A stretch of 6,410 nt of DNA from Chloroflexota bacterium (GCA_003648125.1 QMOE01000149.1:1-6410); one strand, 5' to 3'. Numbered from the stretch's first letter, positions 1 to 6,314 are shown. The notes: a model not told the origin generated them from the sequence alone. Program-made: numbers and translations.

Positions 1-115
1 TGAACAGTTCGGCCAGTGTGCGGCGCAGGGATCGCTCATCGTCCACGATGAGGATACGCGCGTTGGGTAACGCTGTTTTTCTAAATTCGCTGTAGTGTTG
101 CATCTGATGTGACAT
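1..115 (-). CDS. Response regulator, N-terminal part (cut by window edge)
   Basis: The minus strand reads from ATG at 113-115 and runs off the window start. About 38 residues are visible. After a polar leader comes ARILIVDDERSLRRTLAELF, the first beta strand, the acidic pair and the first helix of a CheY-like receiver domain. The phosphoacceptor Asp, the conserved Thr and Lys, and any output domain lie outside the window, so the output class (DNA-binding, NtrC-like, kinase) cannot be named. Start choice is uncertain: ATG at 113-115, an in-frame ATG at 101-103, or TTG at 119-121. None has a clear Shine-Dalgarno. An in-frame TAA at the edge of the upstream inverted-repeat element limits the extension. 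The gene lies 160 bp downstream of the hybrid kinase in the same direction, so it is a plausible but unproven phosphorylation target of that kinase. Confidence 0.8.
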   Translation of the reverse strand, partial: MSHQMQHYSEFRKTALPNARILIVDDERSLRRTLAELF

Positions 116-119
116 TGTC

Positions 120-128
120 AAACTTTTC
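120..128 (+). repeat. 9 bp direct repeat flanking the 132-264 element (second copy 269-277)
   Basis: AAACTTTTC occurs at 120-128 and again at 269-277, in the same orientation on both sides of the inverted-repeat element. The spacing to the element's terminal arms is 3 and 4 bp. This could be a target-site duplication from insertion, but a 9 bp AT-rich match is short and the offset is imperfect. Confidence 0.35.
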
Positions 129-131
129 GAC

Positions 132-264
132 CTGTGCGGTTAATCGTTATTGCTCACGGATTCACACAGATTTTCACGGATTTTTTCTGTGAGCAAGCGA
201 TTTAATCCGTGTTCATCTGTGGAAATCCGTGAGCTATGAAATCCATTTATTGCTAACCGCACAG
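132..264. repeat. 133 bp inverted-repeat (MITE-like or palindromic) element
   Basis: The outer arms CTGTGCGGTTA (132-142) and TAACCGCACAG (254-264) are perfect reverse complements over 11 bp. Inner 31-base arms at 152-182 and 204-234 match at 26 of 31 positions when one is reversed, leaving a 21-base centre. The inner arms consist of ATCCGTG / ATCTGTG words, a string type I recall as recurrent in many environmental bacterial genomes. No ORF is present. The element occupies nearly the whole gap between the hybrid kinase stop codon (276) and the response regulator start. As RNA it would fold into a long hairpin that could act as a terminator, attenuator or mRNA end protector. No T-run follows it on the minus strand, so it is not a typical intrinsic terminator. 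Confidence 0.75.
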
Positions 265-275
265 CTTGAAACTTT

Positions 276-2840
276 TCACGCTTTTGGCAACCATATGGTA
301 AACGTCGTTCCCTTTCCCTCTGTGCTCTGTACGGTGATCTCTCCGCCGTGCTGCTTGATGATGTTGTAGCTGATGGACAATCCCAGCCCGGTGCCGTGTT
401 CTTTGGTCGAGAAGAAAGGCTCGAAGATCTGATGCAAGTGATCGGGCGGTATGCCCCGGCCGGTGTCGGTGATAGTCACCACCACCTGGCCATCGGCGGT
501 GTGCTGACTGGAGATGTACAGCGTGCCTCCGTCGGGCATCGCGTCCACCCCGTTGAGCAGGATATTCAGGAAGACCTGGCCCAGCTCGTCCCCATTTCCC
601 AGCACGGCGGGCAGGTTGGGTGCCAGGTCTCGTTGGAGAATAATGTGATGGTGCTGCATATATTTGTGAGTCAGGGTCAATACTTTCTCGATCACGTCGT
701 TCAGGTCGATAAGCTCCATTTTCTGTCGCGGACGGCGTGCAAAGTCGAGCATACGGGTCACCAGGCCGATCAAGCGCTTCACTTCTTCGCTGGCTATCTG
801 CAAGTACTCTTGCCGTTCGTCAGGCTCCAGCGGGAAGGAGAGCATCAATTGCAGACTGTTATGGATGGCCTGAAGGGGATTGTTGATCTCGTGGGCCAGC
901 GATGCGGCCAGGCGACCCGTAGCGGCCAGTTTCTCGCTCTGTATCAATTGGAGACGTGATTGCTCCATCAGCTTGCGCTGCTCCCGCTCGATCTCGTACA
1001 GCCGAGCGTTGTCCATCACGACGCTCAGTTGGGCAGCGATAGCCTCGAACAGGCGCAGGTCGTCCTCGTCGAACGCGCCTGCCTGAGCACTGCCGACGTT
1101 CAGGGTGGCGATGACGCGGCCTCTCTCGCGCACCGGCACGGACAACAGCGAGCGCAGTCCGACCGTCTCCTCGAAGTAGTGGGGACCGCCGGAAACGTCG
1201 TCCACCAGTTCCGACCGACCGGTGGTGTAGACCCGCCCGCACACACTTTCGGCCATAGGCATGTTCAGATATTTCTGGGATGGGGAGGCAAAGCCGATGA
1301 GCGAGGAGTGAACGACCATGTGCTCTCCTGACTCATCCGGGAGCGCGAAGACCAGGTAATCAATGTCCAACGTCCGGTGAATGGCCTGGATGGTACGGTT
1401 GAGTACCTGGTCGAAATCGAGCGTGGAGGCTCCGGCTATCATCACCTCTTGCAACACGTACGCCTCAGCCAGACGGCGCTGTGCTTCCTCGTGTAGACGG
1501 GCGTTTTCGATGGCGATAGCGGCCGAATCGGCCAGCGTGGCCAGCAGGCTCAAATCGTGCTCATCGAAGACTCTGGCGGCGCTGTTGATCGCCTCGAGCA
1601 CGCCGATGGTGCTGCCCTTGTAGATCAACGGCACGGCCAGCAATGAGCGGGTGGCGGTGTTGGTGCGAGCGTCGATCTGATCGTAGAAGCGGGGGTCGGC
1701 CGGGGCGTCGTGAACCAGCACCGGTTGCCCTTGTTGCATCGTCCATCCGGCGATGCCGGAGTCGGCCGGCATGCGCATGCCTATCAGTTGCTCGGATGCA
1801 GGGCCGGACGAGGCGGCAAAGACCAGTTCGTTGCTGTCGGCGTCGTGCAGGAGCACCGAAGCCGCCTCAGCCCCCGTCACAAAGCGGACCTGGGCCATCA
1901 CCGAGGCCAACACCATGTCCAGATCGAGGATAGAGGTCAGTATCCGGCCCGTTCGGTTGAGGGCGGCCAGTTCGGCGGTGCGGCGCAGGCTCTCTTCGTG
2001 CAGACGGGTGTTCTCAATCGCCACCGCCGTCTGTGCTGCCAGGATGGAGAGTAACTTGATGTCGTGCGGGCTGAAGGCGTCCACTTTGTCGCTTTCGATG
2101 ACCAGCACTCCGATCACCTGCCCCTGCATCTTGAGCGGCACGGCCAATTCCGACCGGGTGGTTTTCCTCATTTCTATGTACCGGGGGTCCTCTCGCACGT
2201 CGGGCACGTAGAGCGGTTCCCCGGACTGCACCGCCGCTGCGGTGATACCCTTCCCATTGTCCAACGACACTCGATTCACATGCGCCGATCCACACGTCAC
2301 CGGCCAGTAGATCTCGTTTCGTTCTTCGTCAATCAAACCCAGGCCGCAGGTTTGGAATTCCAACGCTTGTTTGATGGTGGTCAACACGGCTTCGCCTATC
2401 CGCTTCACATCCGAAAGCAGAACGATCTCGCGGCTCAGGTTGTAGACGGCGGTCAGTCTCGCCGCCAACCGCCGTTTCTCCAGCACCTGCTCGACCGTAG
2501 CGTGGAGGATGACGGCGCTGAAAGGCTTGGTGATATAGTCGTAGGCGCCCATCCGTATAGCCTCGATGGCGCTTTCCAGCGAGGCGTGAGCGGTGAGCAC
2601 GATGACGTCAGTCTCGATCTGTCGTTGGTGAATGTGTTTGAGTATCTCTATCCCGCCGGGGCCAGGCAGCATGATATCGAGGATGACGAGGTCGAATTGC
2701 CCGCTCTCGATCTGCTCCAGGGCCTGCCAACCGTCGTAGGCGTCCGTGCACTCGCAGTCGAGACCTGCCAGGGATCTGCGTACCAGTTGGCATACGTCGT
2801 GGTCGTCGTCCACGATCAGGATTCTGGAAGCAGAGGCCAT
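276..2840 (-). CDS. Hybrid sensor histidine kinase: REC-GAF-GAF-GAF-HisKA-HATPase
   Basis: Soluble 854-aa signalling kinase with no membrane segment or signal peptide. The receiver domain spans residues 5-120: acidic cluster DDD 11-13, phosphoacceptor Asp55 in LDIML, Thr83 and Lys105 (TKPF). Three GAF domains follow at about 135-280, 295-450 and 465-615, each ending in the usual helix (AIENTRLHEE, AIENARLHEE, VMDNARLYE). The dimerisation/phosphotransfer domain carries HEINNPLQAI with phosphoaccepting His650. The ATPase has the N-box with Asn763, DTGRGIP 792-798, the FEPFFSTK lid and GTGLGLSI. HEINNP is typical of NtrB-type kinases. ATG at 2838-2840 is preferred because GGAG sits 8 bases upstream and the receiver begins right after it; a TTG at 2873 is the only longer option. 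The receiver precedes the kinase, so phosphorylation of Asp55 probably tunes kinase activity. The GAF ligands cannot be inferred. Confidence 0.95.
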   Translation of the reverse strand: MASASRILIVDDDHDVCQLVRRSLAGLDCECTDAYDGWQALEQIESGQFDLVILDIMLPGPGGIEILKHIHQRQIETDVIVLTAHASLESAIEAIRMGAYDYITKPFSAVILHATVEQVLEKRRLAARLTAVYNLSREIVLLSDVKRIGEAVLTTIKQALEFQTCGLGLIDEERNEIYWPVTCGSAHVNRVSLDNGKGITAAAVQSGEPLYVPDVREDPRYIEMRKTTRSELAVPLKMQGQVIGVLVIESDKVDAFSPHDIKLLSILAAQTAVAIENTRLHEESLRRTAELAALNRTGRILTSILDLDMVLASVMAQVRFVTGAEAASVLLHDADSNELVFAASSGPASEQLIGMRMPADSGIAGWTMQQGQPVLVHDAPADPRFYDQIDARTNTATRSLLAVPLIYKGSTIGVLEAINSAARVFDEHDLSLLATLADSAAIAIENARLHEEAQRRLAEAYVLQEVMIAGASTLDFDQVLNRTIQAIHRTLDIDYLVFALPDESGEHMVVHSSLIGFASPSQKYLNMPMAESVCGRVYTTGRSELVDDVSGGPHYFEETVGLRSLLSVPVRERGRVIATLNVGSAQAGAFDEDDLRLFEAIAAQLSVVMDNARLYEIEREQRKLMEQSRLQLIQSEKLAATGRLAASLAHEINNPLQAIHNSLQLMLSFPLEPDERQEYLQIASEEVKRLIGLVTRMLDFARRPRQKMELIDLNDVIEKVLTLTHKYMQHHHIILQRDLAPNLPAVLGNGDELGQVFLNILLNGVDAMPDGGTLYISSQHTADGQVVVTITDTGRGIPPDHLHQIFEPFFSTKEHGTGLGLSISYNIIKQHGGEITVQSTEGKGTTFTIWLPKA

Positions 2841-2848
2841 TGTCTCGT

Positions 2849-2852
2849 CTCC
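2849..2852 (-). promoter_or_regulatory. Ribosome binding site of the hybrid kinase
   Basis: On the minus strand GGAG stands 8 bases before ATG 2840. This decides the start: the longer TTG start at 2873 has no comparable purine-rich site, and the extra 11 residues fall before the conserved receiver. Confidence 0.65.
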
Positions 2853-2890
2853 GTGGTCAATGGAAGATGGCAATCATTATTTAAACACAA

Positions 2891-3030
2891 CTACTCAGGC
2901 TACTCCTGTTAGCGATTGAAATCGCCTCTGGAGGGATGGCAGCCAAGCGTCCACCTGCGTGGGCGCGCCTGTCCACGCAGGTGAGCAGCCAGCTTTAGCT
3001 CCTCAGGCGCGGTTTCAACCGTCAGCCTGA
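2891..3030. repeat. 140 bp palindrome-rich element, copy 1
   Basis: Copy 1 of a dispersed element whose second copy is at 3421-3559. It is a string of small palindromes: GCGATT-GA-AATCGC (2912-2925), CCTC-TG-GAGG, TGG-CAG-CCA, an 11 bp perfect stem CACCTGCGTGG / CCACGCAGGTG (2952-2962 with 2973-2983, 10-base loop), AGCT-TT-AGCT, and CGGTT-TC-AACCG enclosed by TCAGGC (3003-3008) and GCCTGA (3025-3030). The left and right ends are roughly inverted copies of one another. No ORF is present. It starts about 50 bp upstream of the hybrid kinase start codon, so it lies in that gene's promoter or leader region. I infer a non-autonomous or REP/BIME-like repeat; a structured RNA is the alternative. Confidence 0.75.
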
Positions 3031-3055
3031 TAGTAACATTTGAACTTTCTCCGCC

Positions 3056-3084
3056 TTGTTGGGCGCAGGTCTCCTGACCGAGCC
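3056..3084 (+). repeat. Short interspersed repeat, copy A (solo)
   Basis: Contains AGGTCTCCTGACCGAG at 3067-3082, preceded by TTGTTGGGCG. The same extended context appears at 3592-3622 and, inverted, at 3350-3375. This copy has no inverted partner close by. Its right edge abuts the stop codon of the transposase remnant at 3085. Confidence 0.75.
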
Positions 3085-3183
3085 TTATCCAATCGTCCGC
3101 TCGAACAATGCGGCGATTGCCTCCTCGCCTTCCAGGTAGGCCTTGTGTATCTCTTCGCGGCTCGGCATCACAAATCTGGTCAC
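3085..3183 (-). pseudogene. IS66-like transposase N-terminal remnant
   Basis: A minus-strand reading frame of 32 codons starts at GTG 3181-3183 (ATG at 3166-3168) and ends at TAA 3085-3087. Its translation includes MPSREEIHKAYLEGEEA followed by IAALFERTIG. From memory this resembles the extreme N-terminus of IS66-family (TnpC) transposases in Chloroflexota, which start with an SREE.. helix and a GEEA..AL segment before the QALEDQLAKNS stretch. Everything after that, including the zinc-finger-like region and the DDE catalytic domain, is missing. The frame is cut just where interspersed repeat copy A begins. An AGGG lies about 10 bases before the GTG. The frame is open from a TAA a few codons upstream. 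It is non-functional as a transposase. The family assignment rests on pattern memory only; an unrelated small ORF is possible. Confidence 0.5.
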
Positions 3184-3238
3184 AACGCTATTATCCCTGG
3201 TTTATACGATTCTGGCAAATAGAGAATGTCAGCCTGAA

Positions 3239-3258
3239 TAGTTACTTCGTTGTAACTA
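3239..3258. repeat. Small hairpin TAGTTAC / GTAACTA
   Basis: Perfect 7 bp inverted repeat (3239-3245 and 3252-3258) with the 6-base loop TTCGTT. Its right arm begins the 25-base motif also found at 6315-6339. Confidence 0.5.
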
Positions 3259-3276
3259 CTTCGACAATGTCACATT
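3252..3276 (+). repeat. 25-base GTAACTAC..GACAATG..CACATT motif, copy 1
   Basis: Matches 6315-6339 at 22 of 25 positions in the same orientation. Both copies precede a copy of AGGTCTCCTGACCGAG, at different distances. The core GACAATGTCACAT also occurs on the minus strand at 107-119, over the start codon of the response regulator. Confidence 0.6.
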
Positions 3277-3294
3277 GACCTCTTTGTTCGCCGA

Positions 3295-3365
3295 AGGTCT
3301 CCTGACCGAGGCGGAACAGCCCTGTTTTAGCCCCAAAGCCCCAAAGTGGCTCGGTCAGGAGACCT
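3295..3365. repeat. Inverted pair of the 16 bp motif (copies B and C)
   Basis: AGGTCTCCTGACCGAG at 3295-3310 faces its perfect reverse complement at 3350-3365. This gives a 16 bp stem with a 39-base loop. The loop contains a smaller hairpin AACAG-CC-CTGTT (3315-3326) and a tandem duplication of CCCCAAAG (3331-3346). No gene overlaps it. Confidence 0.8.
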
Positions 3366-3420
3366 CGCCCAACGTTAAGGGGCAAATCCGGCGTCATTAA
3401 GCGAATGCGCCATTGTCAAG
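3325..3420 (+). repeat. Long inverted repeat flanking the membrane kinase, left arm
   Basis: This 96-base segment is the reverse complement of 6323-6410. After removing one copy of an 8-base tandem duplication (CCCCAAAG, present twice here and once in the other arm), 86 of 88 positions are identical. The arm contains motif copy C. It ends exactly where element copy 2 begins (3421). The partner arm runs to the window edge, so the true repeat may be longer. Confidence 0.85.
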
Positions 3421-3559
3421 CTACTCAGGCTACTTCTTTAGCGATTGAAATCGCCTCTGGAGGGATGGCAGCCAAGCGTTCGCCTGCGCGGACGTGCCTA
3501 TCCACGTAGGTGGACAGCCAGCTTTAGCTCCTCAGGCGCGGTTTCAACCGCTGGCCTGA
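3421..3559. repeat. 140 bp palindrome-rich element, copy 2
   Basis: Aligns with 2891-3030 in direct orientation with one single-base gap. Two blocks (about 41 and 36 bases) are identical, while most differences fall in the central hairpin. That hairpin keeps its geometry: 11-base arms 3481-3491 and 3502-3512 with a 10-base loop. Its pairing is weakened to two G-T wobbles and one C-A mismatch if read as plus-strand RNA. The right end is better preserved than in copy 1: CTCCTCAGGC pairs with GCCTGAGGAG over 10 bp, and the palindrome continues to about 3567. It lies 54 bp past the stop codon of the membrane kinase. Confidence 0.75.
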
Positions 3560-3602
3560 GGAGTAGCCGTTTTCGTTTACCAGGTTGCACGTCTTGTTGA
3601 GC

Positions 3603-3648
3603 GAAGGTCTCCTGACCGAGCCTACTTCGCCTCGGTCGGGAGACCTTC
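3603..3648. terminator. Strong hairpin over the 3' end of the membrane kinase (motif copies D and E)
   Basis: The arms at 3603-3620 and 3631-3648 pair over 18 bases with a single non-Watson-Crick position, closing a 10-base loop. The loop contains the kinase stop codon (3622-3624), and the upstream arm on the minus strand is coding. It could stop transcription or protect the mRNA end from both directions. No T-run follows on either strand, so it is not a textbook intrinsic terminator. It is built from the same 16 bp motif found elsewhere in the window. Confidence 0.55.
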
Positions 3649-6138
3649 AGCAAACTTCTGACCAAGCGAAGTGTTTCGGTGGTTCTGGCTCTGAGGTGGG
3701 CCGTCTACGGGCAGAGTGAAGTAGAAGGTGGAGCCGACATCCGGCTCGCTTTTCACCCAGATTTGTCCGCCGTGCAGCTCGACCAGCCGGCGACTAATGG
3801 AGAGACCCAATCCCAGGCCGTCCACTTTCCGCGTGCTGGAGCTATCTACCCGGCTGAATTCTTCGAAGATGGTTTCATGGTACTCAGGTGGGATGCCGAT
3901 GCCAGTGTCGCTCACGCCGATGACCACGTGACCGTCGGCGTGCGACGCCGACACGGTGACTTGTCCTCGTTCGGTGTACTTGATAGCGTTGGTCAGCAGG
4001 TTGATCAATATCTGACGGATCCGCTTCTCGTCAGCCTGGATTGCCGGCAGGTCGGGGTCGAGCGCCTGTGTCAATTCTATGGGCTTGTCTCCGATGAGTG
4101 GAACAGCAATGGCGACTGCATCCGCGATCGTCTTCGGCAGGTCAACCTCGTCCAGCGCCAGCTCCATCTTGCCGGCCCAGATTTGGCTGATGTCGAGGAT
4201 GTCGGTGATCAGACTCAGCAGGTGCTTGCCGCTCTCATTGATGGCCTTCAGGTCCTCGCGTTGCATGTCGCTGAGCGGGCCGTCTATCTCCTTCAGCATC
4301 ACGCTGGAAAATCCGATGATGGCGTTGAGCGGTGTGCGCAGTTCGTGAGACATATTGGCGATGAACTGGGATTTGAGGCGGTCCATCTCCCGCAGTTTGT
4401 CGGCCGCCTCTTCCAGCCGCCGACCGTGTTCCTTCAGATCGGCCAGGAGTTGCTCTCGTTCGGCCTCGGCCTTGGCCAGGGCGGTGATGTCGCGCAACAC
4501 TGCCACGACGCCCATCTGAACGCCGGCGTAGTTTTCGACGGGAGTCATACTCGTCTGCACGATTCGATCTGAGGTCTGGAACACCGCCGTGAGGCTGTAG
4601 GGCGAGGTCTCGGTCAGCGTGCCGATGATGCCTATCTCTCCGGTCGGCACCATGTGCGCCATGATCTGCCCAAAGGGTTGGCCGACCACGTCGGATCGCT
4701 CTACATTCAGGATAGCAAGGGCGGCATCGTTGATCAGTACTACCTGGTCGGTAGCGTCGGAGACAATAACGCCGTCGGCGATGCTTTCCAGGATAGCGCG
4801 TAACTGTCCGGTTTCCTGTTCGTGGCGGCGGATCATACGCGCCAGATGATGTGATTGTTGCTCCACATGGGCGCGCAGTTGGATGTAATGGGCGGCGCGG
4901 GCGACCTGGTCGGCCAATGTGCGGCACAGTTGTAGTTGTCCGGCCTCGAGGGAGGCGCAGTCGTGGGTTAGTATCAGCGCCCCCGTCGCCCTCCCCTGGG
5001 TGGGGTGGTGGTCGAGGGGGACGATCAGCGTCGCCCTGCCGTTGGGCTGTGTTCCCAGGAGACGGGTCAGGGTGCGCCAGTGTCGTCCGCCCGCGCCCGG
5101 TGCGTGGGTCAGGTTGACGGTCTCTCCGCGCGTGAGGGCTTCCGCCAGCGTTGGGTTGGAGTCGAGTGAGAAGGGAGGGGCGGTCGCGGCGCCGTTCGTC
5201 CGGGGCCAACGGGCGACGATGCTCAGGCGAGTGGAGTCATTGCCGGGCGCGTTTCCTTCATCGCCTGCGTCTCTCTCGTCTGTTGCCAGGAGAAGGGTGG
5301 CCGCTCTGATTGCCAGAGTGGGCGGCAATGCTGCTACAGTTGCTTCCAGGAGTTGCGTCATGTCGGACGCGGCGAACAGCGAGCCGTCAGTCTTCAGCTC
5401 CGGCTCCAGCTCCGGCTCCAGCTTCGGCGGGCGGGCGATCCGTCGCGGGCGTTCCAGCCAGTTGAGCCAGGCTGCGGCGAAGGTGGTCGTAACGGCGGTC
5501 AGGACAGGATTCAGTGATGTGGGGGGCGGGATCAACAACCCACTGCCGCCGGCCAGGAGTGCCCCGGCCACCGTCAGCAGCCGGTCGCGCCGACGGGTTG
5601 TGTCGTGAGCCGGCGCCGAGTTTGCCGCCCGGTTCGGCGGGGCGGTCGGGCGATGCGGCAGATTGAGCCAGGTCAGTCCGGCCAGGGCCAGCGCGACGTG
5701 CGCCCAGGTGATGGTGAGCTGAATCGTCGTGGGCAGGCCCAGTGAGCCGCGTATCAATTGCCACAGTGCAAAGCCGCACGTCAGGGCCACGGCCATCAGG
5801 CCGATACCGGCCACGTGGTCGGCTCGGCGCGTGGAAAGAGGAGGGGCGAGGAAGGGCCACGTCAACAGCAGTAGACCGATCAGATCGAGCACGGCGGTCA
5901 GCCAGTCGTCGCCCGGTCGTCCCGGAGTCGGCCGGCCGACGCCCAACAGGCCTATCCGGATCGCCAGCCACAGCCCACCGACGGCCAGCAGGTTGAAAGG
6001 ATCATCCCCACGTCTACGCTGCCACGCAGCGTAACTCAGTGTCGCCGTCGCTATCCAGCATAGGGATGCCACCACCTGTCCGACCGGCAAACCGGGGGCG
6101 GCGCTCAGGCGGTGTAGACTGATCAGTGTGTAACCCAT
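3622..6138 (-). CDS. Membrane sensor histidine kinase: 7TM-GAF-PAS-HisKA-HATPase
   Basis: Predicted 838-aa inner-membrane sensor kinase. Seven hydrophobic segments lie at about residues 19-39, 48-67, 79-100, 108-129, 141-160, 187-205 and 210-227, followed by a basic ERPRRIARPP anchor. After an acidic EPELEPEL linker comes a divergent GAF-like region (about 255-420). A PAS domain follows at 445-555 (ILESIADGVIVSD start, VVAVLRDIT end), then a coiled coil (555-590). The HisKA domain has SHELRTPLNAIIGF with phosphoaccepting His598. The ATPase shows Asn717 (NLLTNAIKYT), DTGIGIP 744-750, the FEEFSRVD lid and GLGLGLSI. ATG 6138 is preferred over GTG 6222: GAGGG lies about 10 bases upstream, whereas the GTG has no such site and its 28 extra residues are polar. 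The sensed signal is unknown. There is no receiver domain, so a separate one must accept the phosphate; the downstream hybrid kinase or regulator are candidates. Confidence 0.93.
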   Translation of the reverse strand: MGYTLISLHRLSAAPGLPVGQVVASLCWIATATLSYAAWQRRRGDDPFNLLAVGGLWLAIRIGLLGVGRPTPGRPGDDWLTAVLDLIGLLLLTWPFLAPPLSTRRADHVAGIGLMAVALTCGFALWQLIRGSLGLPTTIQLTITWAHVALALAGLTWLNLPHRPTAPPNRAANSAPAHDTTRRRDRLLTVAGALLAGGSGLLIPPPTSLNPVLTAVTTTFAAAWLNWLERPRRIARPPKLEPELEPELKTDGSLFAASDMTQLLEATVAALPPTLAIRAATLLLATDERDAGDEGNAPGNDSTRLSIVARWPRTNGAATAPPFSLDSNPTLAEALTRGETVNLTHAPGAGGRHWRTLTRLLGTQPNGRATLIVPLDHHPTQGRATGALILTHDCASLEAGQLQLCRTLADQVARAAHYIQLRAHVEQQSHHLARMIRRHEQETGQLRAILESIADGVIVSDATDQVVLINDAALAILNVERSDVVGQPFGQIMAHMVPTGEIGIIGTLTETSPYSLTAVFQTSDRIVQTSMTPVENYAGVQMGVVAVLRDITALAKAEAEREQLLADLKEHGRRLEEAADKLREMDRLKSQFIANMSHELRTPLNAIIGFSSVMLKEIDGPLSDMQREDLKAINESGKHLLSLITDILDISQIWAGKMELALDEVDLPKTIADAVAIAVPLIGDKPIELTQALDPDLPAIQADEKRIRQILINLLTNAIKYTERGQVTVSASHADGHVVIGVSDTGIGIPPEYHETIFEEFSRVDSSSTRKVDGLGLGLSISRRLVELHGGQIWVKSEPDVGSTFYFTLPVDGPPQSQNHRNTSLGQKFAEGLPTEAK
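5395..5424. repeat. 12 bp tandem repeat inside the membrane kinase gene
   Basis: The unit CAGCTCCGGCTC is present about 2.5 times and encodes the EPELEPEL linker (residues 241-248) between the last membrane helix and the GAF-like region. The unit is a multiple of three, so copy-number change would lengthen or shorten the linker without a frameshift. Confidence 0.7.
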
Positions 6139-6148
6139 AGCGACTTCG

Positions 6149-6153
6149 CCCTC
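6149..6153 (-). promoter_or_regulatory. Probable ribosome binding site of the membrane kinase
   Basis: GAGGG on the minus strand lies 10 bases before ATG 6138. The spacing is slightly long, but it is the only purine-rich site near either candidate start. Confidence 0.45.
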
Positions 6154-6314
6154 AAGCTCGAGTCCACGCTCGCTCGAGCCAGATGAAAATGGAGCACTCT
6201 CGTTGCACGGCCATTCTATCACGCCCGTCGGCGTCTTAAGTTACGGTTGCGTTACGAATGGGTTATGGGTATCGAAAGAGTCACGGTCAGAAACCAGGTT
6301 TTTGCACCCTCTGG

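Noticed and set aside
1370..2440. Phytochrome-type or cyanobacteriochrome chromophore-binding GAF domains in the hybrid kinase
   Set aside because: No conserved Cys-His chromophore attachment motif is apparent in the three GAF domains.
2841..2873. Upstream TTG start for the hybrid kinase
   Set aside because: ATG 2840 has a well-placed GGAG and sits just before the receiver domain; the 11 extra residues are not conserved-looking.
348..2912. Long plus-strand reading frames opposite the hybrid kinase (for example 348-959 and 2064-2912)
   Set aside because: They are antisense shadows of a strongly conserved kinase gene. Their translations show no domain or motif and no ribosome binding site was evident.
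2912..3020. GATTGAAATC and GGTTTCAACC words that look like CRISPR repeat ends
   Set aside because: They belong to the two 140 bp palindromic elements. There is no regular array of repeats and unique spacers, and no cas gene is present.
3603..3648. Classical Rho-independent terminator
   Set aside because: The stem is strong, but no run of T follows it on either strand, so it was annotated only as a terminator-like hairpin from a repeat.
3679..5608. Plus-strand frames and a second minus frame (4235-5209) over the membrane kinase
   Set aside because: Low-complexity, Arg/Pro-rich or antisense translations produced by GC-rich codons; the kinase frame carries all conserved motifs.
6139..6222. Upstream GTG start for the membrane kinase
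   Set aside because: No ribosome binding site precedes it, and the 28 extra residues are polar with no signal-peptide character. Not fully excluded.
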